Assembly: GCF_003284585.1 (NCBI RefSeq)
Contig: NZ_QKRX01000009.1
Span: forward strand, 62,001 to 126,000
Length of the DNA stretch: 64,000 bases
Source: Nitrincola tibetensis
GTDB lineage: Bacteria > Pseudomonadota > Gammaproteobacteria > Pseudomonadales > Balneatricaceae
Direction: 5' to 3'
The position numbers were made by a program, and so were the translations under genes. Below, piece by piece: positions 36,743 through 46,365 of the stretch. The notes below the pieces were generated by a model. The model was not told where the DNA came from. It saw only the letters and a program-made list of their open reading frames with translations, and searched no databases. The stretch's first letter is position 1. Every line of letters starts with the position of its first letter.

Positions 36743-38016
36743 TTAGTCCTTTACCAAGTTTGCCAGATGCCAAAGACGAATAGCTGGACCTTGCCTAACA
36801 TTGTTCAAAAGGGCTAGCGCTTGCTCACTTTGATCTTGCAAGTACGCTCGTACATATAGATGCAATGCCTTTCGTATCATCTCTGAATTTGAAAAGCCTA
36901 AAGACTTTAACCTTTTTAACGTTTCATGCAGCTCTTGACTGCTGGGTAAACACAGCCCTTCAGGAGTGTCTGAGAAGGGAGCTAATACTGCCTGAACCTC
37001 TTGAACATCTTGTACTTTGCTCACCTCAGCATTAAATGCAGTCAGCAGATCATCCATGATTTTGGGGGGACGTAATGGCAAAGAGCAATGTTCCTCTTGT
37101 CGTTGACAAATGATCAGCTTTCCATCTTCAGGGATTGGCAACATCAAAATAAGACCTTGATAACTGACGTCTTGCAGTAATGCTTCTGCGAGTTCAACAG
37201 GCTTACCTTCTAACAATGCAGGGAGAATGGTCTTTTCCCAAAACCTGAAATAGAACCATTGGCCGTGCTCATTCTGAAGGCGTGTAAATCGTCTCAGGTG
37301 GTGCCGAAGCTCTGCAAAATTACTTCGAGTCCGAATAAAAATACCAAGAGATTTTTCCCAGAGCCCATGTATTCCTTTTGCGCCAGTGAAGAGTTGACGT
37401 GTAAATGCATTTCCCTCTTTTAACTCGACTAAATAAGGTGCGTGATTGGCGATCTCAACCTGTGCCTCACCTTGAAGTAATGACTGATACCGTAATTCAG
37501 AGTTTTCCAATAAATCTGGCAATAGCCAAGGCAATTTCGTCGCATCAAGCAAGGCATAGGTAGCCATCGGTGGCATATGACTACCATAATGAACCACTTC
37601 CGCTTGACTAGGGTACACCTCACCAAAAAAGTCAGTATGAAGTTCATCAGGTAACGTTTTTTTGGCTCTTGTCCAAACTGAGCATCAAGTGGCTCAATCC
37701 CTTGCATTCGCTTTATCTTCAAGCTATCAAGAAAGACTTCGGGCTTAACAGAAATGCGTTGGATCGGGCCTAACACCACGGGACAGCCTGCCTGAATGCT
37801 TTGAAATAGAACCTCTCCCCATTCTTCGGGATACTCTTTTATCCAAGCCTCCGCTGGTAAAATCTTTGAAGCCCAATGCAGCCAATAGCCGTCAAGCGCT
37901 ATTTCCGATCTTACCTGCTCCTCGAACTCATGAGGACCCGAGCACTGGACAGCGGCAATAAGCTCGAACAGCTCCCCCTCACGCGATGCGCGACAGAAAC
38001 CAAGTAAAGGAATCAT
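36743..38016 (-). pseudogene. Second DUF4123 T6SS adaptor, split by a frameshift at an A7 run
   Basis: Two frames together give about 424 residues that align with the intact adaptor at 42139-43446. The upstream part (38016 to about 37660) ends its homology at EPKK; the downstream frame (37618-36743) carries the DUF4123 core, with MPPMATYALLDATKLPWLL, APYLVELKEGNAFTRQLF and HLRRFTRLQNEHGQWFYFRFWE matching the other copy. The shift lies at seven T on the plus strand (37657-37663), read as CCA-AAA-AAA. That is a canonical A-AAA-AAA slippery heptamer, and a -1 slip restores the frame. It may be programmed frameshifting, a mutation or a sequencing error. DUF4123 proteins load effectors onto VgrG; this one should serve the lipase. 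Confidence 0.75.
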
Positions 38017-38246
38017 GGGAAAATAGTGAAACGCTGAGTATGAAAAAAAACCAATATTAATGGCGAATAAGAAGCGTTGTGTGCCGAGATCACAAGCCTA
38101 GATGACGCGGAAATGAGACGTTTAATGTCAATATGATGTTGCTTCCATGTTAATGCTATAACCAAAGACAAGAGTCACATAAGTAAACGTGAGTTGTCAA
38201 CCTATAAGCTTAGTGCTGCTTAGGCTTTTGCAGTAGAGCTGTTTTA

Positions 38247-39203
38247 TCACGCATAGGGCAAATAATCCGGATAAAGCTCCGTACGTGGATTTTTCATAAA
38301 TGCCTCTATCGCCGCTTCCGTCTTACGCTTTTTGAATGGAAACTGAGGTAAAAACTGTAGGCGAGCGAAGTGAAACTGAACATAATCGAGATAATTTACA
38401 TACTTTGGCTTGCGCTTTGGCCCTAACTGATCGACCCATTGCGCATTTGGGTTGGCAATAAAATCGTTAATAAAGTCGCGTAAATAGTAGGCTTGGTATT
38501 TCACGAGCGATCGAACAATAGCACAGTTTCCACCTAAGCTGAGCACACCATTTTTTTGGTACCTTGGGATGGGCAGCCAAATATTCAAAGGGCCATTCAT
38601 ATTGTAGGGATCTCGTATGTCATTGCGCATGGGAATATGCGCTTCTACCACCTGCAAGGGGTCATCTGTTCCTTCCGGAAACTGGATACAAACAAAACTC
38701 CCCCTGATCCACGTATACATAATGCGCCGTTTACGATCGATTCGATAGGGATTGCCAACGGCCAGATTTAACAAGATCCAAGGCAAGACTATCAAGCTTA
38801 TGCAAACAATACCAGCCACAATGCCGCGGCCGTGAAAATCCAACTGCTCGATTTTAAATTGGTCATAAGCCGTTCCATCACGCAGAAAGCCTGGATTGTC
38901 AGAGTCTTCATAAAACTCAAAAGTTGAGATAATATATGACTCACGGTATAACATCTTATGAATTGCCTTATAAGCAACCCCTGGTTCCCCATCCTTTGAA
39001 AACCACCCCGGATCGTAGGCTGGAGCACTTCCTAACATAATGGCAAAAAAGATTAGCTTAAACCATGTATTTAACCCCATAGAGGTCATCGACGGCACCT
39101 CTATCACATCCTCATCTATCCGTGTAATGGATAAGTTCATGGCTTCAATCACATCTGGGTTTTCCGTTGGATTGGGGATAAGTCGTAAAGGGGGTAATTG
39201 CAT
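38247..39203 (-). CDS. DUF6708 membrane protein, probable immunity protein for the VasX-like effector
   Basis: The 318-residue product has two transmembrane segments (about 47-63 and 128-150) and a cytosolic C-terminal region with RIDRKRRIMYTWIRGSFVCIQF, as in DUF6708 proteins found beside T6SS effectors. It lies 20 bases after the effector gene on the same strand. Immunity to a pore-forming toxin is inferred from location and membrane topology. A 230-base gap separates it from the second adaptor module; no clear promoter was seen there. Confidence 0.68.
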   Translation of the reverse strand: MQLPPLRLIPNPTENPDVIEAMNLSITRIDEDVIEVPSMTSMGLNTWFKLIFFAIMLGSAPAYDPGWFSKDGEPGVAYKAIHKMLYRESYIISTFEFYEDSDNPGFLRDGTAYDQFKIEQLDFHGRGIVAGIVCISLIVLPWILLNLAVGNPYRIDRKRRIMYTWIRGSFVCIQFPEGTDDPLQVVEAHIPMRNDIRDPYNMNGPLNIWLPIPRYQKNGVLSLGGNCAIVRSLVKYQAYYLRDFINDFIANPNAQWVDQLGPKRKPKYVNYLDYVQFHFARLQFLPQFPFKKRKTEAAIEAFMKNPRTELYPDYLPYA

Positions 39204-39222
39204 CTGAAAATCCTATTCGTTA

Positions 39223-42030
39223 TTAAAGCTGTTTTGGGTCTTCGATTATTAAAGGCTCAACCATGCTAAAACTCTGTTTCTCCCCATTAGGGAGAATCCG
39301 CTCATAGCGAATACCCAAGCGTAGTCTCGGCTGATTTGCATACGAAGACAGGTTGAGCGCCGCAACTCCCGGTCCCATCCATTCTGCCGTTATGCGCCCC
39401 CCTCCTACTCTTCGCGGATCAACTGTATCTTCCCAAGAAGAAAAGAATGAGCCTTGTGATCGCTCAACCCTGATGGATAACTGCCTTACTGCATCGGGAT
39501 CCATTAACCCTGGGAAGTATATTTTTAAATACCCATCCCGATATTTAATATTCTCGACCTCGATATACCAGATAGCCTGCTCAAAGGTGCGCATCTCATC
39601 ATGGAAGAGCTTTTTGAGCTTCATCTGTTCATCTAGTTTCGAAGCGTCGAACTCCATTAACTTTGTTGACTCATCTAACTGGATACTAAACCTTTGAATC
39701 CTACTCATCCCCCAATACAGATCACTACTCCCCCAAAACCCCTCATAGACCCATTGTTCTAACTCTGAGCGTCTAACAGAAGCAAATAAAATACCAAACG
39801 CGAGTAAAACACCGCCGATAATGGCCAAGGGGAGTGCAACTAAAGAAAGTTTAGCGCCAACCATAGCAAGTAAAGCAGAGCTAGAGCCGGTAAGAAATCC
39901 ACCGATTAGTCCCGAGGACATCATAATGCTGCCAATTGCCTGCAGTGCATGACCCGTCATTAAGGCATAGTCCGAACGCTTATAGCCTTCATAACCTTGC
40001 GCGATAGAAATTAACAAACCAGCAGCAAGAGCGACACTTCCTGTTACTGAAGCTATAAAAGCACGACGTGACATATCCCCACTAGACACACCAACCGTTG
40101 GACGCTCGGGAATGACAACTCTAGCCCCGGATAAGTTTGCTGCCAATCGGGCACTTAGCCGCCCCGAATCAGAAACCAAACGAATAAGGGTGGGTGATGC
40201 GTACAGCGCGCTTGCCGCAGCAACGACACCACTCAAAGCAACACTCAGCTGCACTGCGGGTAAATTTGCTAAAGCGCTCAGTTTGGATCGAGCCCTGAAA
40301 TTATTGGCTTGATGCCATTTCTGAACCGTACCAAACGCTCCATATATTGCAAACACCAAAGACATTCCCGACAATCCCAAACTGAGGTTACCTTTGCTCA
40401 TGTCTCTCACATGTTCGTAAGCCACATAGTCCAACGTTAAATGCTGTGACATGCTTTGCCTGACACTGGCGTTTGACATGCCGGAACCCGTTTGCGCAGA
40501 TACAGGTTGCTCAAAAATATTGGACATATGACCACGTAAAAAGACTTCATAGTGCTGGGCAGCAACGTTTGATAAATCACCCGTTGATATTTTTTGTGTA
40601 CGTCTAACTACGCCTGATAGGGTCTCCATCTCACGAACAATGATACGGCTATTGCCTTCGTAAAACGTGGTAGCAATTTCAGTGTGTAGCTCAAAAAACA
40701 GCCTGTTCATGCGCTCCAGCACCTGTGCATCACGAATACTCTCGACCATTTCGGAAGCCACACCAACAAAGGTTGAAAGTAAATTCGCCCAAATCGAATC
40801 TTCTTCACTATTGTCTTTTAGTTTGTCCAACACGGTAGCAGGTGCTTGAGAGTTGAGCTTGATCCCGGAAACATAATGGCCGAGCTCACTGGCAACAAAT
40901 CCAATGCACTTTTCACAGCCCTCCTCTTTCGCACCTTTTAACGCGAGCCGGACCTCATCATGCCAGCGCGGACGATTGGTTACGTCTAACGCCGACCAGA
41001 GTTCGATGATTTTCTTTTGAGATTTTTCGCGCTCACTGGGCCCGAACTTCGCAAAACGATGTCGCTGCTCATCGGCGGCACGGTTGAAAGGGTCCGAACT
41101 GACTATCTTGCGAGCCGCATAGGTCACGTTTTCCCAAAGAAAAATACCTCGCTTACGGTAGCGACGCTCAACATCTTTTTCAAAATATGGAACGGCCGCG
41201 ATTGCCTTCGCGGTACTTAGAGCATAGTAATGGGTAGTTTCGTAGGCTTGAATATTCGCCTCAAGGACCTCAGCTAAACGCAGCAGTTCTTTTGCTTCCC
41301 CTAGAGTATCCTCAATAGCAACAATACGGGCTCGGGAATAACGCTCTTGATGGGTGTCTTTCATACGTTCAAAGGGCGTAATGTCCAAGTCGCCAATGGG
41401 GGTGTGACGCAGGACGTTGGCTTCCCGCTCTTCCGGTTTAATATGTTTAAAGTCCTCGATGTTGGCCAATTGGTCAAACGACATCGTGTGCGGATCTTCG
41501 CCATGCAAATCAATGGGCTGCATCACCTTGTTACGCCAAGTTTCATCACGCTCTAGAGTTTCGAACATAAATGCTGGCCAGCGTTCCTCGCTGTAGGCAA
41601 TGTACGTATTAATTGCACAGGTATTAACATAGGCAAACGGCTCAGCCTCCATAAGTTGAGCGTCCCAACGGCCTCGGGCAGTCCCATCTTTCCAGGTAAA
41701 TTGATAATACTGAAATGTTTTTGCACAAGCCGTTGTTTCGTTTGGCGAATTGCAATCATCTGCTCGGGTTTGATAACGAAAAACCAACCAATATTCTTTA
41801 TCTGTAACACCACGCCCATCAATACTTAGATTACCGTAGATATAAAGATACCCTTGGCGCATGGAGGCCAACTGATGGTGAGGAGCTTGAGTAATACCCG
41901 CTGGCCGGGTCAATATTTGGGGTAATTTTTCTGTATCTTCCAACAATATATCGTCTGAAATAACGTAACGACATGGATAAATGGGAATAATTTCCCTTGA
42001 GTCGCAACGAGCGATACTGTTTGATGACAT
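39223..42030 (-). CDS. VasX/BTH_I2691-like T6SS membrane effector
   Basis: The 935-residue product has the N-terminal domain typical of these effectors: IIPIYPCRYVISDD near the start and the marker SMRQGYLYIYG at about 57-67. The central region is mostly alpha-helical (about 190-570). Toward the C-terminus lie several hydrophobic helices (about 535-810), for example FIASVTGSVALAAGLLISIA and LSLVALPLAIIGGVLLAFGI, as in colicin-like pore formers. A last beta-rich domain follows (about 820-935). Upstream are vgrG, PAAR and a DUF4123 adaptor, the usual delivery set; downstream is a DUF6708 protein. Membrane depolarisation of target cells is inferred from the VasX family. Confidence 0.8.
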   Translation of the reverse strand: MSSNSIARCDSREIIPIYPCRYVISDDILLEDTEKLPQILTRPAGITQAPHHQLASMRQGYLYIYGNLSIDGRGVTDKEYWLVFRYQTRADDCNSPNETTACAKTFQYYQFTWKDGTARGRWDAQLMEAEPFAYVNTCAINTYIAYSEERWPAFMFETLERDETWRNKVMQPIDLHGEDPHTMSFDQLANIEDFKHIKPEEREANVLRHTPIGDLDITPFERMKDTHQERYSRARIVAIEDTLGEAKELLRLAEVLEANIQAYETTHYYALSTAKAIAAVPYFEKDVERRYRKRGIFLWENVTYAARKIVSSDPFNRAADEQRHRFAKFGPSEREKSQKKIIELWSALDVTNRPRWHDEVRLALKGAKEEGCEKCIGFVASELGHYVSGIKLNSQAPATVLDKLKDNSEEDSIWANLLSTFVGVASEMVESIRDAQVLERMNRLFFELHTEIATTFYEGNSRIIVREMETLSGVVRRTQKISTGDLSNVAAQHYEVFLRGHMSNIFEQPVSAQTGSGMSNASVRQSMSQHLTLDYVAYEHVRDMSKGNLSLGLSGMSLVFAIYGAFGTVQKWHQANNFRARSKLSALANLPAVQLSVALSGVVAAASALYASPTLIRLVSDSGRLSARLAANLSGARVVIPERPTVGVSSGDMSRRAFIASVTGSVALAAGLLISIAQGYEGYKRSDYALMTGHALQAIGSIMMSSGLIGGFLTGSSSALLAMVGAKLSLVALPLAIIGGVLLAFGILFASVRRSELEQWVYEGFWGSSDLYWGMSRIQRFSIQLDESTKLMEFDASKLDEQMKLKKLFHDEMRTFEQAIWYIEVENIKYRDGYLKIYFPGLMDPDAVRQLSIRVERSQGSFFSSWEDTVDPRRVGGGRITAEWMGPGVAALNLSSYANQPRLRLGIRYERILPNGEKQSFSMVEPLIIEDPKQL

Positions 42031-42138
42031 ATCCTCTGCCCTTCCCTGCTTTTTCTTGCAAAACTACATTTGATTGATGACGCGATTACTCTAACGATTG
42101 CCCTATTACAGACTGAGCATTTAATTAATCGACTTATT

Positions 42139-43446
42139 TTACGTTGTATCACTGGACAGCTTCAGGCTCGCAACATTCACCAATCGGTTCAAACGAGTAG
42201 AGTCAGGCATGATGCAGCTTTGCTCTAGCTCATCAGCAAGTTCATCGCGATCAAGCAGGTTGTCATTTTCAGATAAGCAAAGGCTCAATAGTTGTCGAAT
42301 TGCATTCCGATCTTGAAATTGATGCTTCTCTATGGAGTTCATGACAGACTCAAACAGTTCAACTGACATTCCTTGCTGTTCGACAAACTGCTGCCGTAAC
42401 CGGAAAACAAAAAGCTCTGTGCTGCGACGATTCAATTGGGCAATTAACCTTCGATCAAACGTCAATTCGCAGCCCATTTTTGGCAACCCTTCGATAGGCT
42501 TAGTTGTAAAGAAATCGATACGATCCATCGAAATGCATAGCATTGAAGACATTACGTTAGGAGGCATCAATGCAAGCCCCTTAGCAGCCGATAAATGCAT
42601 TAATACTATTAAAAAGAAATTACTTTCCCAAAAGCGGAAAAAAAGCCATTTTCCTTCTTCGTTTTTTACCTTAGTAAAGCGCCTAAAGTGATTGGCTAAT
42701 TCATCAATCAAGGCGCGTGAACGAACATATACGCCTGGGTACTTATCCCATAGATCCGAAGCCATTCCTGTGACACTAAATAACTGACGTGTGAATCGGT
42801 TATCTTCATGCAGTTCGACTAGATAGGGCGCTGCCGATTTCAAACTCTGCTCGGCTTCACCTTTAAACAGACATTGATAGTCTAAATCAGAACTTTCTAA
42901 GCGATCTAGGAGTAAAGGCACACGTGCTGCATCTAAAATTGCATAAGTTCGCATTGGCGGTATCTGCTCATCTTTACGATATCGGGTAATGTCTACAAAA
43001 GAGGACTCCATTTCTGCAAAGAGATAAGGGCGCAGAGATTCCGGCACACTGAGTTTATCCAGCACGCCTTCTTGCAAACCGAGTGGACTGATATCGCTCA
43101 ACAGGTGTTGTGTAAGCCAATCATCAACATCAAAATCATCAGGGTTCGGCACATATTCTTTTAATTCACCGATTACGACCGGATGCTCCGATGAAGTTTG
43201 CCGAGCCAGCGCAATCGCAGCAGAGTTTACACCCCGCTGGGCAAGCCATTGAATCGCAGGCATCGCATTCTCTACGGAGTAAAGAATGTAACCTTTATTT
43301 AGCAGAGACTCGCGCGCGACCTCTGTGTAATCCTCAAGATCTTTCGCCCAAATCGCAACTAAAACAACACATTGGTTTTGCCCATCGGGGGTTAAGGTTT
43401 TTACGAAACATTGACCAACCCAAGCAAGATAGCTCATAACACGCAT
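42139..43446 (-). CDS. DUF4123 T6SS effector-loading adaptor (intact copy)
   Basis: The 435-residue product has a DUF4123 domain in the middle (about 165-290): RTYAILDAARVPLLLDRL, APYLVELHEDNRFTRQLF and HFRRFTKVKNEEGKWLFFRFWE. The N-terminal 150 residues form a separate domain shared with the other adaptor copy. Adaptors of this type (Tap/TEC) bind an effector and hand it to VgrG. It sits between PAAR and the VasX-like effector. ATG 43446 is adjacent to AAAGGA; ATG 43437 has better spacing. The cargo is probably the effector directly downstream. Confidence 0.85.
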   Translation of the reverse strand: MRVMSYLAWVGQCFVKTLTPDGQNQCVVLVAIWAKDLEDYTEVARESLLNKGYILYSVENAMPAIQWLAQRGVNSAAIALARQTSSEHPVVIGELKEYVPNPDDFDVDDWLTQHLLSDISPLGLQEGVLDKLSVPESLRPYLFAEMESSFVDITRYRKDEQIPPMRTYAILDAARVPLLLDRLESSDLDYQCLFKGEAEQSLKSAAPYLVELHEDNRFTRQLFSVTGMASDLWDKYPGVYVRSRALIDELANHFRRFTKVKNEEGKWLFFRFWESNFFLIVLMHLSAAKGLALMPPNVMSSMLCISMDRIDFFTTKPIEGLPKMGCELTFDRRLIAQLNRRSTELFVFRLRQQFVEQQGMSVELFESVMNSIEKHQFQDRNAIRQLLSLCLSENDNLLDRDELADELEQSCIMPDSTRLNRLVNVASLKLSSDTT

Positions 43447-43478
43447 TCCTTTACAGTCAGATCTGCTATCAATGTCAA

Positions 43479-43736
43479 TTAAACCTCACTTTGAGAAGCT
43501 CCCGACGTAATTTGTCCGCCACCCGATGTTCGGCAGCCAACATAGGCGATGGGCTTGCCATCATCTAATGCATGGGCCGCCCCCTGAACAATCACGCAGC
43601 CGCAAGAAGCTCTATCTCCGACACGCGCCACAGGGCTGCCCTCGACAATTGCAGAGCCACCACTCACAATGACGCCTCTTCCGTGCCCTTTTCTAGGACA
43701 AATATGTGAATCTCCAACTCGTGCTATCGCTGGCAT
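43479..43736 (-). CDS. PAAR-domain spike-tip protein
   Basis: The 85-residue protein is a stand-alone PAAR domain that sharpens the VgrG spike. It has MPAIARVGDSHICPRKGHGR and repeated VARVGDR/AYVGCR motifs, with His and Cys for the zinc site. It lies three bases after vgrG. Confidence 0.93.
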   Translation of the reverse strand: MPAIARVGDSHICPRKGHGRGVIVSGGSAIVEGSPVARVGDRASCGCVIVQGAAHALDDGKPIAYVGCRTSGGGQITSGASQSEV

Positions 43737-43739
43737 AAT

Positions 43740-45827
43740 TTAGTCCTTCTTCTCTTCACATTCTTCACATATAGGCTGAACTTCATTTGCAGCTAAATTC
43801 AACGTAGGAACTTGAGAGCCACCACTTCCCCCCATGGATACAGCCCCCTTAAGGCGAATATTGGGTGCTTCTAATGTGATACCTGAGCCATCAAGAATAA
43901 TCCTGCCAGCGGGCCCAGAAATAATAAACCTCTCGAACGCCATCAAATGATGCACGCCTGTATTCGTTGTGATTTTACTGCCGACATCAAGCTTATAAGC
44001 ACCTGAAACCTGACCATCAAAATTGCGTCCTGCTTGATATAAATGATCGCCATGAATGCCTTGTTTTAAGATATTTCCAACATTTTCAATACGATCTTTA
44101 GCATACTGTTCGTGCTGAGTACGGCCCACAGAGTAGTGAACATCACGACCTATTGAGTATTGTGCATCCTGTCCGATGGATTCCTGATGATCATTTCCAA
44201 CGTTTATGGTCTTATTGTTTTCGATACTCTCGGTTTGATCATTGCCAACAGATTTAGACCGATTGTGTCCGATCTGATGCATTTCATCGTTGAGAATCAC
44301 TGTATTATGGTCTTTTTGGGCATGAAGATAGATTTCTTCATTACCCGCGCTATCCTCAAACGAAAACTCATTAAACCCCTTCCCCTTATGGGTTTTACTG
44401 CGAATAGTAGAGCGGGTTTTATTGGCAGGTAGGCTGTTTGGTGGCATCTGTTCGGCATTGTAAACACGCCCCGTAATGATCGGACGATCCGGGTTGCCGT
44501 CGTAAAAGTCGACGATGACCTCTTGGCCTATGCGCGGGATGTAAATCGAGCCCCAGTTTTTACCGGCCCACTGGTGGCTAACGCGCACCCAGCAGGAACT
44601 ATTTTCATTGTTCTGACCGTAGCGATCCCAAGGAAACTGGATTTTGACACGGCCATATTCATCGGTGTAGATCTCTTCGCCCTCAGGGCCGACCACCTTG
44701 GCATGCTGCGGGCCGAGCATTTTTGGCCAGCCAGTTTTAAGCGGTGGACGGTAAACACGCGAGGCAGGCATGCAGACAAATTCGTTTTCGTAGCCGCGAC
44801 TTTCTTCATCACGGCTGGTGTAGCTGTAGTCTTCGGCTCGGTGCTGGACGCTGACCAGTAAGTAGGTGTCGAGCTCTTGGGCGGCGTCATCATGGCGCAC
44901 CAGTTCAAATTTATGGCCGCTGCGAAAACTACGGCAGTGACTTTTGCCAAAGACTTGATCGTGCAGGGCTTCGTTATGCTCGGTGCGCAGGCGAATGAGT
45001 GGCTCGCCCAGAAGTTTGCTTTGATAACGTCCGGGATAAGTAAACTGCTCGAAACGCTCAACGCCCAGCACGTCCATTATGGCCTTGTCAAAGGTTTGCA
45101 GGCGATCAGCAGGCTTGGTGAAGTCATAGTCACGGTGGACAAGACGCCCTGTGCGAAATTCGTGCTGGTGCGACCAGGCAAAGATAGCATCTTCGCTCAA
45201 ACCGCTGCTGCGGTAACTGACCTTACCTTCCTCACAGACATTCGTTCCAATGTCGTGATCGGACAGAATCATGGTGTGTTTATCGGCTTCGTGCTTAAAA
45301 AAGTAATAGATGCCCTCTTCTTCAAACAAACGCGAGAGAAAGGTAAAGTCACTTTCTTGATACTGAACACAGTACTCTCGTACAGGGTGTTGGCCGAATA
45401 AGCGAAACTCGAAATCATTAAAGCCATTGTCAGCAAAGACTTCGCTAGCAATCTGGCGGATGTCTTTGTTTTGGAATATTTTTGAATCGCTAGTTTGCGT
45501 TAAAAACCAGAACCAGGGCACCACTTCTGCGCGATAACTGCGCAGATCTTGGAGTTGCTGGCCTTCTTCACGAAAGCGTCGAACATGGGCGTTGATTAGG
45601 CTGTAGGTGTCTGTTTTGAGCCCCTGATCGTCGGTCTGCATGATTTTAAGCGTGACATTTCGGCCAACAATGTCGGCGGCCTTCACCGATGCGCTTTCGG
45701 AGTAGAGTTCGATTTCGAATGAAAAGAGGCTCGACATCGCCTCTTCGCCTTCTATTCGAGTCAATAAAAAAGCGTCTTCACCGAGCGGAGTGTCGATGGC
45801 GAGTAAGCGGGATTTTTGTGAATACAT
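43740..45827 (-). CDS. vgrG: VgrG (TssI) type VI secretion spike protein
   Basis: VgrG trimers form the puncturing spike of the T6SS. The 695-residue product has the gp27-like N-terminal region (LLAIDTPLGEDAFLLTRIEG, YCVQYQESDFTFLSRLFEEEGIYYFF), the gp5-like OB fold (PDRPIITGRVYNAEQMPP, DEYGRVKIQFPWDRYG) and a C-terminal beta-helical stem with repeats such as NDQTESIENNKTINVGNDH. There is no toxin extension; the end is a short Cys/Glu tail (CEECEEKKD). ATG 45827 is chosen over TTG 45830. It leads an island of PAAR, adaptors, two effectors and their immunity genes. No structural tss genes are present. Confidence 0.95.
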   Translation of the reverse strand: MYSQKSRLLAIDTPLGEDAFLLTRIEGEEAMSSLFSFEIELYSESASVKAADIVGRNVTLKIMQTDDQGLKTDTYSLINAHVRRFREEGQQLQDLRSYRAEVVPWFWFLTQTSDSKIFQNKDIRQIASEVFADNGFNDFEFRLFGQHPVREYCVQYQESDFTFLSRLFEEEGIYYFFKHEADKHTMILSDHDIGTNVCEEGKVSYRSSGLSEDAIFAWSHQHEFRTGRLVHRDYDFTKPADRLQTFDKAIMDVLGVERFEQFTYPGRYQSKLLGEPLIRLRTEHNEALHDQVFGKSHCRSFRSGHKFELVRHDDAAQELDTYLLVSVQHRAEDYSYTSRDEESRGYENEFVCMPASRVYRPPLKTGWPKMLGPQHAKVVGPEGEEIYTDEYGRVKIQFPWDRYGQNNENSSCWVRVSHQWAGKNWGSIYIPRIGQEVIVDFYDGNPDRPIITGRVYNAEQMPPNSLPANKTRSTIRSKTHKGKGFNEFSFEDSAGNEEIYLHAQKDHNTVILNDEMHQIGHNRSKSVGNDQTESIENNKTINVGNDHQESIGQDAQYSIGRDVHYSVGRTQHEQYAKDRIENVGNILKQGIHGDHLYQAGRNFDGQVSGAYKLDVGSKITTNTGVHHLMAFERFIISGPAGRIILDGSGITLEAPNIRLKGAVSMGGSGGSQVPTLNLAANEVQPICEECEEKKD

Positions 45828-45950
45828 CAATGTAACCTACTGTTTAGCAGGACTGATGCTCATAGAAAAACGAAGCTGACAGCGTTTAGGCTCAGCACAG
45901 TTTGTGTTCGTCCATGAAGCAACGACTAATTCCTTGTTGTAAAGCGAGTA

Positions 45951-45979
45951 TTTAAACAATTAATGAGCGGTTAGGTCAA
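45951..45979 (-). promoter_or_regulatory. Candidate vgrG promoter
   Basis: On the minus strand TTGACC, a 17-base spacer and TTTAAA lie about 120 bases before the vgrG start. This is the only clear promoter-like pair for the T6SS island. Confidence 0.5.
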
Positions 45980-46023
45980 CCCTTACTGATATTTTCCATC
46001 TTTCCATCCATCACCAACACAAG

Positions 46024-46314
46024 CTAATTTACCAACCATCGCAGCAATGCAAAACTGACCATTCCAACAATAATCGTCGTCAATAAGTCTTTGCGGACCC
46101 AAGCAACAACGGCAGCGATGCCTCCAGCCATCAGCCAGGGATTTCGCCAATCTAACCATAAACTGCCCTGTGGCATTGCAATGGCACCGAAGGCTGATAA
46201 ACCACTCGTCTGCGCAAGCGTACCAAATATAATTCCAAAGGGTATCGCACCTACAATCAGTGGCAAAGTGGCTTGAGCGCCCGCTAGAAATTCGTGCCGA
46301 GGTGAAGAGTTCAT
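46024..46314 (-). pseudogene. Fused remnant of azlC and azlD
   Basis: The 96-residue frame starts like AzlC ([21 protein letters not shown] and FGTLAQTSG, residues 8-46). It ends like AzlD ([20 protein letters not shown] then [17 protein letters not shown], residues 58-95). AzlC and AzlD are normally separate subunits of about 230 and 105 residues that export branched-chain amino acids. The simplest reading is one deletion removing most of azlC and the start of azlD, leaving an in-frame chimera. It is unlikely to transport anything. It lies downstream of sbcC. Confidence 0.75.
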
Positions 46315-46365
46315 ATCAACCTTATTGAAGAGACGCTAAAAATGAGGGTCGCGTGTTATTCGCTT

